A stretch of DNA of 7,807 bases, from NCBI GenBank assembly GCA_030622705.1, contig JAUXFU010000033.1:1-7807 (forward strand), read 5' to 3'. The position numbers and the translations under genes are program-made. This DNA is from Candidatus Omnitrophota bacterium. GTDB lineage: Bacteria; Omnitrophota; Koll11; Gygaellales; JAHJCI01. Shown here piece by piece: positions 1 to 7,056 of the stretch. The stretch's first letter is position 1, and each line of letters starts with the position of its first letter. The notes beneath the pieces are model-generated. The model searched no databases. It saw only the letters and a program-made list of their open reading frames with translations, and was not told the origin of the DNA.

Positions 1-3000
1 AAGATTTCTGTAGAAGAATTGAGTGTTATAGAGAGAAAAGTAGCCAATGAGATGGTGGAAAGAATGAGTTCAAAAATAGAATTTGTTGAGAAAGCTACTC
101 CTTTTAAACTGGATGAAGTTAGCGAAGAGGAAAAGGCTAATTGTTTAGGTTACGGTCAAATGATTGATGTAGTGGGAAGAGCAATTGGGCTTGAGGTTGA
201 AATGCTAGTATTTATGAGGAACGAAATTGCGGAACAAGGGAGAAATAAAGCACATAACTCTTGCTTAATTACTTTATCTAATGGCAAAAGGATTATAGCA
301 GATTCTGTTACGCTTTATGCAAAGGATATAGAACCTTTTGTGCTAGACGAAAGATTTACAAAAATAGGAGAATTTTATCATTTATCAGAGAGAGAAGAAG
401 ATGCCTTAACTTCATATAGTGATTTATATGGAAGGCTCCGTATTATAGATAGACAAGGAGTAATCTCTTTAATAATATCACAAGAAGGAACAGTATTATT
501 TATGACAGGGAATTATGAGGAAGCAATAAAGAGGGATAACAAAGCCATAGAAATAGATCCTCTAAATACTAATGCTTATTATAACAGAGGAACAACTTAT
601 GATATGTTAAATAAAGATTTTAAGGCTGCCTCTGATTTCTCAAGATGTATAAAGATAGACCCCATAGGAAATCTTATAGCTTATGCAAACTTAGGCCTTA
701 GCATAGGAGAAATACTTAGTCTTAGAGGTGTGGTGTATTCAGGAAGATATGCCGGAGAAGGAATTATGGAATATAGGTCAGAACAAGGAGAGATTCTTTT
801 CAAGGTGGATATTAATCAAGAAACCGTTACCAGTTACGTTAAAGAAGTAGATGGCAGGATGGTAATTACCGACTCGCCGCAAAGGGTGGCTAGGTTTGGT
901 GATGCACGCGGAGAGTCTATTTCATCCGATGCTAAAGTTGAAGATGAGTCTACTATTATGGTATTTGAGATTAAAAGGGTGAAACGCCTTGGCGGGGCAG
1001 AGCAAGACTCCAGTGCTTCTATTATGGTAAGTCATGAGGTAAGAAGTCGTGAGTCCGGAGAAAGGGAAATATATATTAAAGGACAGCTCATTGCTACAAT
1101 TGAAGATAACAAGGTTAAATTCAACCCCGAAGCACAAGGAGCATATAGAATAGAAATAAACAGCCAACGGGTAACCGGTAATAGTAACGTCGAGATTGTT
1201 AATAGGGAGGTTAGAGAGGAAAGCTTAGAAGAAGATGTTGAACTTGAGGTTACTGAAGCTCCAGATGCAGCAGATAACGCTGTTGAAGAGACTGTATCTG
1301 AGCCGAGAACTTCGACAGCCAAAAGGATTAAATTAGGAATTAAGTCTTTCTTCTTTCGGGTAATCAGCCCGGTAATTAATTCTCGCGTAGGTACAAAGAT
1401 TAGGATTTTACTCTCTGGATATAGATTAAAAACAGATTCAATTAAAATAGGAGTACAGAGAAAAGAATATAACATTAAGTTTGCTTATCCAGAGAAAGCA
1501 ACCGGAAAAGATAAAGATGTAATTAATAAAAAAATAAATGAGGTTAAAATTAAAGCAAAAAAGATAACAGAAACCTTAGTCGATTTATTAATCATAATGG
1601 AAGGAAACGAAGAAAGAAAGCAAAAGGAGCAAAAGATAGAGGCCTATTTGGCAGAGAAGGAATACGATAAAGAGGCTAAACAGCAAATAAAGGACATTCT
1701 TGATCTTCTTATGGTCTTTGAAGAACCAAAGGTTGGATTTGAGCAGATTTTTGCTGCCTTGTTGCTAACAGAGGATATACCTTTATTGGTGGTTGATATA
1801 ATGATGCAAAAGGGTAAATCTGCTGCCATAGCCTTAGCGTACCTATGGCGTTGGCAAAAGTTTTCCAAAGATAATGAAAATCAGGAAAAACTACAGGTAT
1901 GGTCATTCGTTTCAGAGTCAAAAGTTAAGGAAGCACTTACCAACGAGGAAATAAGATTTTTATTAGACAAGGGTGTGCCTGTTTATGTTGTTATGAGTAC
2001 AGATACTGGGGCCGATATATGGGCAGAGAATAAGATACAGAAAGGAGGGTTTTTGTATCTTCGAGTCAGATCCGGAAAAGATTCTGAAGATAAGTCTGAG
2101 CCTTTAGATAGTTATAAAGACATAAAAGAGGGAGTGATGATTATCAGTAATCATTCCTTACAGAGTTTACAACATGAAGAGGAATTCAAACAGTTGATGA
2201 AGCCTCGTATAGCAAAGGTGCATTTTGATGATATGAATTTTCCTGCTACTCAACCGGGAACAGTTCAGGCTGATCAGTTTGCGATAAAGATGTTTGAAGA
2301 ACTTCTCAAGAAGTATGAACAGGCAAAGAAGAGACTTAAGGATATTGATGATGGTAATGTTTCTGCTGATGAAGAGAAAATAGCAGAATACAAGAAAATT
2401 ATAAAGAGATATGAGCCGGTAAAGAAAGCTCTTGAATATGTCAGGATTCAGGCAGGGATTAGGTCGTTATTAGCAGATAAATTCAGGGAAATTCTTGATG
2501 AAGGAGAGGGTAAACGGTTTAAATTTGTAAGTAAAAAAGGCACAAAGGGCGCATCTCGTCGTTCTGCAGAATTAAACAATGGCGAGGTACAGAAAATAAG
2601 AAAGGATATTGAACGTCTTCTTGGCCGGGAGATTGAGTCAAAGAAGGGGAGGGAAAGCTTAGAAGAGTTGATAAGAAAATCTTTTTCTTCCATCGCATTA
2701 GAGATCGAGGGGCTTACTCATCTTGTGATAGTAGAGGTAAAGGGGAGAAAGGGGATAAGGATTCCGATTGAAAAAGAAGAGGATGGGCAATTGAAAGAAA
2801 AGTGGGTCGTGGTTTGGTTTGATAAAAGGGTTGATGGAAATACGGCGGTGCCGGAATATGAACTATATGATCGCGATAACAAGGATGTAAAGGTATTTGA
2901 TTTTATGATTGGTTCGGAAAGGGGAAATGCTAAAAGGGATCATGTGCATAATGACCCGGATGCAGCAGCAATTTTAGCTGCATATATTGAGGTGAAGCTC

Positions 3001-6000
3001 AATGTTTTAATGGGCCATATAATGAGAGAGTCTGGCAGAGAAGAGAACTATTATACTACTATAAAGTGGTTAGGTAGGGATAAGATCCAAGGCAGTACAG
3101 GAACCCCCATTGAGGAGTTATTAATTGAGACAGGCCATCTTGTTGTAACCGTAAGGGAGAAGGATCAAGTTTCGGCTCCGAAGGCCAAATATGAAATTGC
3201 AAAAGAGCCGCTTAAGGAGTTAATAGAACAGACTAAATCCTGGATAAAAACGATAAAAACGCAGGAGCCGACAAAAATAGAAATACCAATGATTATAGAT
3301 ACCCGGACAGGCAAACCAATCACTGTTGAAGTTAGACATCGTATTCTTGATGTTTCTACTGTTTCTGAGGTATACGAGGCATACGAGGCTATTAAGGAAG
3401 ATGCAGAAAAACAGGGAATTAAGGTTTTTCTGGCAGGGGGAGAGGTTCAGGAAAACAAGGCCCAGATAATAGATAACGCTAAAAAGGCAATAGCTAAAGG
3501 CGAGCCAACTATTCTAATTATGCCTGGTTTAGACTCAGGTTTAAATCCTGCTACGATGAAGAAAGGGCTGTATGCAGTAGAGTTTCTCTCCACTGGTCTG
3601 TATGATGCAATAACCAGAGAACAGGTTAATGCCCGCTTTAGCAATGTAGAGGATTCTGAAGCCAAACGCGCTTATGTTGATGAAGAAAATAATTTAATTT
3701 ATATTAATCCAGATAAGGTTTATCATCATTATCTTTCAGAGTCAGCAAGAGAAGGAATAAAAAGATTTTTCGCTACTAATCCCTCAAAGGGAGAAGTAGA
3801 CAGAATTATGGAAAGGTTAAGTGAGGAATTGCTCAGACAGACCATAGCAAACACAAGAGAACAAATTGGATCGCTGCAAAGGGGTGAGTCGCGTACAGCC
3901 CGTCAGTCAGGATTAAAAAGGCCGATGAGCGAACAAGAGCAAGAAGCAAAATTGATTGAAAGATGTGAAGAAATATTAAAGCAGCTGGAAAGTGACGGGT
4001 TAAAGGAAATAGAAGAAATAGCAGAGGACTCAGGTTCTTCTGTCCATGCGGCTGAAGTTGTGAGCAATGAAGTCAGAAGCAACAAGGATAAGGCGCCTGT
4101 TAAGGTATCTGATAAATTAGGATTTCTCCGGCCATATCTTCAGGATTTACCTGACGGCCCGGTGCTTGCATTTATTCGTTCTGTTGCTTACGGGCTTGAG
4201 AAACAACAAGAGCAATTAAAGGAATTTACCCAGGCGCTTTTGGATTCATTTGGCTTAATTGAGATTGACCAGCGCACTGGTTTACCTACTGGAAGATTTA
4301 CTTCTTTTGGCGAAGCAGTTATAAAAGAATTCGAGAATACGGATACCAACCCTTCGGTTGCCGCGGCTTTTGAGATTGCCAGACAAAAAGTATCTCAACA
4401 AAGAGACAGGGCATCAAGGGTTATAAATTACTTGGCTAAGTTGGGTAGAACCTTAACTGATGAGCAAAGAAAGGAATTGGAGAGGAAAATCTGGCTGTAT
4501 AATTCCTCTGTTGACGGCGAGGACTCATGGTTTAGATTTATCGCTGAGGCGCTAGAGGAGGTTAATCCACTTTATGCCGCTAACCTAAACAGAATCGCTA
4601 ACCGGATGGAGAAAATAAGAAAGGCCAATCAGGCAAGATTAGACAGGTATTTTGAAGCTCAGTACGGAAGCGGTAAGATAGGAAAGGTATTTTCTTACTT
4701 AAGCTATAGAGTAGGCCTTTATTGGAATGAGGATATCCGGAATAAGACAGAGCGGGCAAGGCCAAAGATAAATGAGTTGTTGAGGTTATCGGGCATAAAG
4801 ATGTTACTGCCTATACCCGTATCAATACCACCTGATGAAGAAAAGGCTGCTCTTTATAGATCTGTTATGGAATTTGCTTGCTTATTCTTACCTGATTTTG
4901 AGCCGGATGAGGCAGATTTAGAAGAATTAGCAGGTGAGTTATTTGAGCAGGGCGTGGATGTTGGCAGGATGTCTATCGGGAAAATCTATGATTTATCCCA
5001 ATACACAAACCCTGAGCAATATTTTGCTAAGTGGAGACTGGGGAATCGCTTCAGATGGTTGCCCTGGGTTAACTTAGGGGTGCCTAAGCCTCTGGTTAAA
5101 CTGGCAAGGGAAAAGTCCCGGATGCTCAAGCAAAAGGATAAACAGAAAATGAGCCTTGAATTTAGCGCTGAGGATGTCCGGGGTTTAATAAAAGAAGAGA
5201 TAGAAAGGCTGCAAAAGGCCCAGGGCGCTGAAGAGGTTACCGCGCAGATAAAACAAGAGGCAGAAAAAAGAGTCTTTTTGGTTGTGTTTGGCGGCTGGTC
5301 TGCTGAGGCAGTAAAAGGATTCTGGACAGCACTTAAATACGAGCAGTTAAGCGACAAAGAGCTTGATTTGCGCTATGTCAACAGCCGACAGTTAGCTTCT
5401 GGCCGCATTCATATCCCTATTGACGAAACACAATATGCCCAGATGGATTTAGACGAGGCGCTTAATGATTTGAGAAAGGAGAAAATTTTTGAAGACCTGA
5501 GCGTAGAATACATAAATGAAATTCTTCGAAATCTAGAGGGGGTAGATGAAATTATAGCGAGAATAAATGAGCTAAAGCAGGATGCACCGAAACTGGTAAA
5601 GAAGATTGAGGGTATTGAAGAGCAAATTGAGATAGAAAAGGGAATATCAGAAGAGGATAATCCCCGCCTTGAATCTCTATATGAGCAGTTGGATAGTCTC
5701 TGGATTATCTGGAAGATAAATGAGGTAAAGCGGGATGCGCAGACCGTGGAGGCGAAGATCAAGGGCGTTGAAAAGCAAATCGAGAGAGAAACGAAAATAT
5801 CAGAAGCAGCCAACACACCAGAGGAAGAAAAGGAAGATAACCCCATGCTTCAATCCTTGAATGAGCAGTTAGATAGCCTCTGGATTGAATTGTTGGCTGG
5901 CTATGCCTTTAAGGTGCGGGAGGTTTTTCGTGTCAAAGACGGCGATGAGGTTGTTTTCGACCTATGGGAGGATATGCCTGACTCGCAGAAGAGGAATTTT

Positions 6001-7011
6001 ATTAAAGGGCTGATAGAAGAACAGCAGGCATATAAGGATTTGGTTAACCTTCAGCACGTTGAACTAGAAAAGGAATTAAAGAAGAAGATAGGGTATATAG
6101 AAGATAGAATAGGGATTATTATAGAAAGTGTAGAATATCAGACACCGGATGAGGATGAAACTAATCGTGTAGTTCTTCAGCCGGTGGTATCCTGGCCATC
6201 TCCTATTGCAAGATTAGAATCAGATCTGGAGAATGGTGATAAGATAATTGTTTATTATTATAGAAAAGGACATTCTCTTGACGTTGATGCTGATGTTCAG
6301 GCACGCAAAGCCCTGTTAACATACACTGCCTTATATCTGGAGGCAGTAGATAACGACTTAGCGCAGACATACCCGCAGAGATTAAAAGCCATCGAGGAGA
6401 TTATTAAGAAGATGGATAATGCAGAAGGCGCTATTGGTAATGAATTAGAAGGGTTCAAGGAGCAAGCAGCAGAAGCGAAGAAATCGCTTGATGAGGCAGT
6501 TAAGATTAATTCTATGTCTGATAAGGAGCTTAAGGATTTAGTTAAGAAAGCCGAGAAAAGGGTTGAGGGATTAAAGGCAAAAATTAGAGAGTTATTGCAA
6601 AAAGCCGGGGATGTGCCAATACTAAGTAACTTAGAACAAGAGCTTAATGGGTTAGAGCAGCAGCATGAGGCATATAAGCAATGGAGGCAGGAATTAGATG
6701 TAGAGATTGCCTGGTTACAAGAACAAGAGATAGAGAAAGAGGGATGGCAACAGGGAGTTAGCAATACTTATGGCGATAGAAACAAAGCGGCAGATATAAG
6801 AATTCAGGAATTAGAGCAAAGGAAGCAACGATTAGAGCAGGAAAGGCAAGAAACAGAGGAAGAACTAGAACGGCTTAATGATATTTTTTCACGGCCAGAA
6901 TCCGAGCAGAGGATACTAAAGGGAAGAATTATTGAATTGAAGCAGGAATTACATCAGTTAAAACATGATACTTATAATCTTAGAGGGGAAAGTAGCAAGG
7001 TGATGCAGTAA
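1..7011 (+). CDS. Giant multidomain protein (transglutaminase-like, TPR, SecA-like ATPase remnant, coiled coil), 5' end outside the window
   Basis: A single uninterrupted frame of 2,336 codons ends at TAA 7009-7011. It is open at base 1, so the protein probably begins upstream. The first start-type codon inside the window is TTG 19, with ATG at 52 and 64, and none has a convincing Shine-Dalgarno sequence. In order (residues counted from TTG 19) it shows a transglutaminase-like fold (35-121), two TPRs (150-217), beta-rich and acidic linker segments (240-432), a P-loop half resembling SecA (570-755), an insertion with a beta part (756-1085), a second motor-like half (1085-1235), an unrecognised helical region (1300-1840) and a coiled-coil tail (1840-2320). 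No membrane span is evident, and a signal peptide cannot be judged because the N-terminus is missing. The combination recalls giant Omnitrophota proteins (inference). Overall function is unknown; a scaffold or a protein-handling machine are guesses. That it is a real gene is very secure; the domain calls are less so. Confidence 0.93.
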   Translation, partial: KISVEELSVIERKVANEMVERMSSKIEFVEKATPFKLDEVSEEEKANCLGYGQMIDVVGRAIGLEVEMLVFMRNEIAEQGRNKAHNSCLITLSNGKRIIADSVTLYAKDIEPFVLDERFTKIGEFYHLSEREEDALTSYSDLYGRLRIIDRQGVISLIISQEGTVLFMTGNYEEAIKRDNKAIEIDPLNTNAYYNRGTTYDMLNKDFKAASDFSRCIKIDPIGNLIAYANLGLSIGEILSLRGVVYSGRYAGEGIMEYRSEQGEILFKVDINQETVTSYVKEVDGRMVITDSPQRVARFGDARGESISSDAKVEDESTIMVFEIKRVKRLGGAEQDSSASIMVSHEVRSRESGEREIYIKGQLIATIEDNKVKFNPEAQGAYRIEINSQRVTGNSNVEIVNREVREESLEEDVELEVTEAPDAADNAVEETVSEPRTSTAKRIKLGIKSFFFRVISPVINSRVGTKIRILLSGYRLKTDSIKIGVQRKEYNIKFAYPEKATGKDKDVINKKINEVKIKAKKITETLVDLLIIMEGNEERKQKEQKIEAYLAEKEYDKEAKQQIKDILDLLMVFEEPKVGFEQIFAALLLTEDIPLLVVDIMMQKGKSAAIALAYLWRWQKFSKDNENQEKLQVWSFVSESKVKEALTNEEIRFLLDKGVPVYVVMSTDTGADIWAENKIQKGGFLYLRVRSGKDSEDKSEPLDSYKDIKEGVMIISNHSLQSLQHEEEFKQLMKPRIAKVHFDDMNFPATQPGTVQADQFAIKMFEELLKKYEQAKKRLKDIDDGNVSADEEKIAEYKKIIKRYEPVKKALEYVRIQAGIRSLLADKFREILDEGEGKRFKFVSKKGTKGASRRSAELNNGEVQKIRKDIERLLGREIESKKGRESLEELIRKSFSSIALEIEGLTHLVIVEVKGRKGIRIPIEKEEDGQLKEKWVVVWFDKRVDGNTAVPEYELYDRDNKDVKVFDFMIGSERGNAKRDHVHNDPDAAAILAAYIEVKLNVLMGHIMRESGREENYYTTIKWLGRDKIQGSTGTPIEELLIETGHLVVTVREKDQVSAPKAKYEIAKEPLKELIEQTKSWIKTIKTQEPTKIEIPMIIDTRTGKPITVEVRHRILDVSTVSEVYEAYEAIKEDAEKQGIKVFLAGGEVQENKAQIIDNAKKAIAKGEPTILIMPGLDSGLNPATMKKGLYAVEFLSTGLYDAITREQVNARFSNVEDSEAKRAYVDEENNLIYINPDKVYHHYLSESAREGIKRFFATNPSKGEVDRIMERLSEELLRQTIANTREQIGSLQRGESRTARQSGLKRPMSEQEQEAKLIERCEEILKQLESDGLKEIEEIAEDSGSSVHAAEVVSNEVRSNKDKAPVKVSDKLGFLRPYLQDLPDGPVLAFIRSVAYGLEKQQEQLKEFTQALLDSFGLIEIDQRTGLPTGRFTSFGEAVIKEFENTDTNPSVAAAFEIARQKVSQQRDRASRVINYLAKLGRTLTDEQRKELERKIWLYNSSVDGEDSWFRFIAEALEEVNPLYAANLNRIANRMEKIRKANQARLDRYFEAQYGSGKIGKVFSYLSYRVGLYWNEDIRNKTERARPKINELLRLSGIKMLLPIPVSIPPDEEKAALYRSVMEFACLFLPDFEPDEADLEELAGELFEQGVDVGRMSIGKIYDLSQYTNPEQYFAKWRLGNRFRWLPWVNLGVPKPLVKLAREKSRMLKQKDKQKMSLEFSAEDVRGLIKEEIERLQKAQGAEEVTAQIKQEAEKRVFLVVFGGWSAEAVKGFWTALKYEQLSDKELDLRYVNSRQLASGRIHIPIDETQYAQMDLDEALNDLRKEKIFEDLSVEYINEILRNLEGVDEIIARINELKQDAPKLVKKIEGIEEQIEIEKGISEEDNPRLESLYEQLDSLWIIWKINEVKRDAQTVEAKIKGVEKQIERETKISEAANTPEEEKEDNPMLQSLNEQLDSLWIELLAGYAFKVREVFRVKDGDEVVFDLWEDMPDSQKRNFIKGLIEEQQAYKDLVNLQHVELEKELKKKIGYIEDRIGIIIESVEYQTPDEDETNRVVLQPVVSWPSPIARLESDLENGDKIIVYYYRKGHSLDVDADVQARKALLTYTALYLEAVDNDLAQTYPQRLKAIEEIIKKMDNAEGAIGNELEGFKEQAAEAKKSLDEAVKINSMSDKELKDLVKKAEKRVEGLKAKIRELLQKAGDVPILSNLEQELNGLEQQHEAYKQWRQELDVEIAWLQEQEIEKEGWQQGVSNTYGDRNKAADIRIQELEQRKQRLEQERQETEEELERLNDIFSRPESEQRILKGRIIELKQELHQLKHDTYNLRGESSKVMQ
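121..381 (+). other. Transglutaminase-like (papain-fold) domain
   Basis: Residues 35-121 follow the transglutaminase-like pattern. A nucleophile-type cysteine sits at the start of a helix (C42, in NCLGYGQMIDVVGRAIGL). A histidine opens a beta strand (H79, in AHNSCLITLSNGKRIIADS), and an aspartate follows (D95). In the family these form the Cys-His-Asp catalytic triad, and members act as peptidases or amide transferases. The stretch after the triad (PFVLDERFTKIGEFYHL) and the immediate lead into TPRs match a known TPR-linked arrangement of this fold. Because all three residues are present, activity is possible; the substrate is unknown. The domain may begin upstream of the window. Confidence 0.6.
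466..669 (+). other. Two tandem TPR motifs
   Basis: Residues 150-183 and 184-217 are two consecutive 34-residue units that keep the TPR signature positions. Unit 1 has G8, A20, A27 and P32 (core GNYEEAIKRDNKAIEIDP). Unit 2 has Y4, G8, Y11, A20, F24 and P32 (AYYNRGTTYDML followed by DFSRCIKIDP). The following residues (LIAYANLGLSIGEI) may be the start of a third, incomplete unit or a capping helix. TPRs form helical protein-binding surfaces, so this part probably binds a partner or another part of the same chain. Confidence 0.85.
739..1314 (+). other. Beta-rich spacer followed by acidic linker
   Basis: Residues 241-432 are not recognised. Two short stretches look beta-stranded (roughly 255-285, with EILFKVDINQETVTSYV, and 347-395, with IYIKGQLIATIEDNKVKF). 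They are separated by a polar segment. Residues 400-432 are strongly acidic and rich in Ala, Val and Thr (LEEDVELEVTEAPDAADNA), typical of a flexible linker between the TPR front end and the motor-like region. No function is proposed. Confidence 0.4.
1315..1725 (+). other. Basic, helical segment before the motor-like region
   Basis: Residues 433-569 open with a basic patch containing three consecutive Phe (KLGIKSFFFRVISP). They continue as Lys/Glu/Ile-rich helices (about 500-565). This sits where SecA proteins have helices ahead of the first nucleotide-binding fold, but no specific homology can be claimed by eye. Confidence 0.35.
1726..2283 (+). other. SecA/DEAD-like ATPase fold, first half, degenerate motifs
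   Basis: Residues 570-755 follow the order of the SecA nucleotide-binding domain. A Q-motif-like segment (FEQIFAALLLTED, 574-586) is followed by a strand and a P-loop (VVDIMMQKGKSAAIALAYL, 591-609) that keeps G599-K600-S601 where SecA has GKT. Next come an SNHSLQSLQ segment (710-718), which lines up with the TN..FG.DYLRDN box of SecA, and a Walker B-like strand (KVHFDDMNF, 733-741) with D737-D738 in place of DE. SecA and DEAD helicases use these residues to bind and hydrolyse ATP. Here the lysine survives but the upstream P-loop residues are replaced by M, Q and K. The fold is an inference from motif order; ATP binding is possible and hydrolysis doubtful. Confidence 0.5.
2296..3270 (+). other. 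Insertion between the two motor-like halves (helical, then beta-rich with an HVHND motif)
   Basis: Residues 760-1084 separate the two ATPase-like halves, as the preprotein cross-linking insertion does in SecA, although no sequence similarity to that domain is visible. The first part (757-890) is charged and probably coiled coil (for example EELLKKYEQAKKRLKDID). The second part (895-965) has alternating strands (HLVIVEVKGRKGIRIPIEKE, then KWVVVWFDKR). It is followed by RDHVHNDPDAAAILAAYIEV (973-992), with two histidines and two acidic residues that could bind metal or catalyse. A final strand is HLVVTVREKD (1040-1049). Family unknown. Confidence 0.35.
3271..3723 (+). other. SecA/helicase C-like ATPase fold, second half, degenerate
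   Basis: Residues 1085-1235 resemble the second RecA-like fold of SecA. A strand and helix (ILDVSTVSEVYEAYEAIKED) match the motif IV region. They are followed by KVFLAGGEVQENKAQIIDNA, then GEPTILIMPGLDSGLN (1161-1176) where SecA has TIATNMAGRGTD, then GLYAVEFLSTGLYDAITREQ and VNAR (1203-1206) where SecA has GL.V.GTERHESRRID and QLRGRxGR. One arginine (R1206) survives at the arginine-finger position, but the GRGTD and paired GR signatures are gone. The order and spacing fit a motor that has lost or changed its ATPase function. A profile comparison would be needed to confirm it. Confidence 0.45.
3916..5535 (+). other. Long unrecognised helical region
   Basis: Residues 1300-1839 have no family I recognise. 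Residues 1305-1360 are polar and helical, perhaps a linker. From KLGFLRPYLQDLPDGPVLAF (1366-1385) to about 1600 the chain looks like compact helical domains with aromatic positions (WLYNSSVDGEDSWFRFIAEA; YLSYRVGLYWNEDIR). A Pro-rich turn (MLLPIPVSIPPDEE, 1595-1608) separates it from another helical part. A Trp-rich patch follows (FRWLPWVNLGVPKPL, 1678-1692). A short strand-like segment RVFLVVFGGWSAEAVKGFW (1751-1769) precedes the coiled-coil tail. No catalytic motif stands out. Confidence 0.4.
5536..6978 (+). other. Coiled-coil tail, interrupted by one small beta-rich segment
   Basis: Residues 1840-2320 are dominated by Glu, Lys, Gln, Leu and Ile in heptad-like spacing. The coil is interrupted at about 1957-2095 by segments that look globular or beta-rich (VREVFRVKDGDEVVFDLW; KIIVYYYRKGHSLDVD). 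The coil is most regular from about 2100 to 2320 (for example IQELEQRKQRLEQERQETEE). Such tails usually mediate oligomerisation or act as rods. The similar composition of the next frame, past the stop at 7009, suggests that the coil once continued, or still does. Confidence 0.7.
5563..5886 (+). repeat. Tandem duplication of a coiled-coil unit (48 and 57 residues)
   Basis: Residues 1849-1896 and 1900-1956 are two copies of one unit, separated by three residues (IWK). Both begin INE(L/V)K(Q/R)DA, contain KIxGxExQIExE, and end in EDNPxLxSLxEQLDSLWI. Counted by eye, 32 of the 48 positions in copy 1 are identical in copy 2. Copy 2 carries a nine-residue insertion (AANTPEEEK) before EDNP. The DNA copies have also diverged, so the duplication is not very recent, but it is clear. 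Confidence 0.85.
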
Positions 7012-7056
7012 CAAAGAAAACTTCATAAGGTATATGGCGGGTGATGGGAGTTGGTT
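7012..7056 (+). other. Short non-coding gap or damaged junction between the two long frames
   Basis: All three forward frames are closed here. Frame 1 stops at TAA 7009 and TGA 7042, frame 2 at TGA 7001 and TGA 7058, and frame 3 at TAA 7026 and TAA 7086. No hairpin followed by a T-run is visible, so there is no sign of a terminator, and no promoter is recognisable. The stretch is either a normal short spacer between co-transcribed genes or the scar of an interruption in one longer gene. Confidence 0.5.
7046..7050 (+). promoter_or_regulatory. Possible ribosome binding site (GGGAG) for the downstream frame
   Basis: GGGAG lies 6 bases before TTG 7057 and 12 bases before GTG 7063. It is the only purine-rich Shine-Dalgarno-like match near the open end of the downstream frame, and it favours TTG 7057 as a start if that frame is an independent gene. 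The match is short and could be chance. Confidence 0.3.

Noticed and set aside
19..21. TTG as the true start of the giant gene
   Set aside because: The frame is open upstream to base 1 and no good Shine-Dalgarno sequence precedes the TTG. The gene more likely enters from outside the window, although this cannot be excluded.
922..1475. Minus-strand open frames in the first quarter
   Set aside because: They overlap the giant gene fully, read as Ser/Leu-rich low-complexity sequence, and have no ribosome binding site or recognisable domain. They are shadows of the plus-strand gene.
1751..1769. Reading of bases 1751-1769 as a possible membrane-span coding region, and likewise residues 1751-1769 (bases 5269-5325)
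   Set aside because: The protein segment RVFLVVFGGWSAEAVKGFW is too short in its hydrophobic core and is broken by charged residues, so no transmembrane helix is called. Nothing membrane-like is encoded at bases 1751-1769 either.
5409..6764. Minus-strand open frames opposite the coiled-coil tail
   Set aside because: Their Ser, Cys, Phe and Leu-rich translations are what the reverse complement of Glu/Lys/Gln-rich coil codons gives. They are not independent genes.
7009..7044. Stop-codon readthrough or recoding joining the two frames
   Set aside because: Two different stop codons (TAA, then TGA) would both have to be read through within 36 bases, and no structure or recoding signal is visible.
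7012..7056. Rho-independent terminator after the giant gene
   Set aside because: No stable inverted repeat followed by a T-run is present in the gap.
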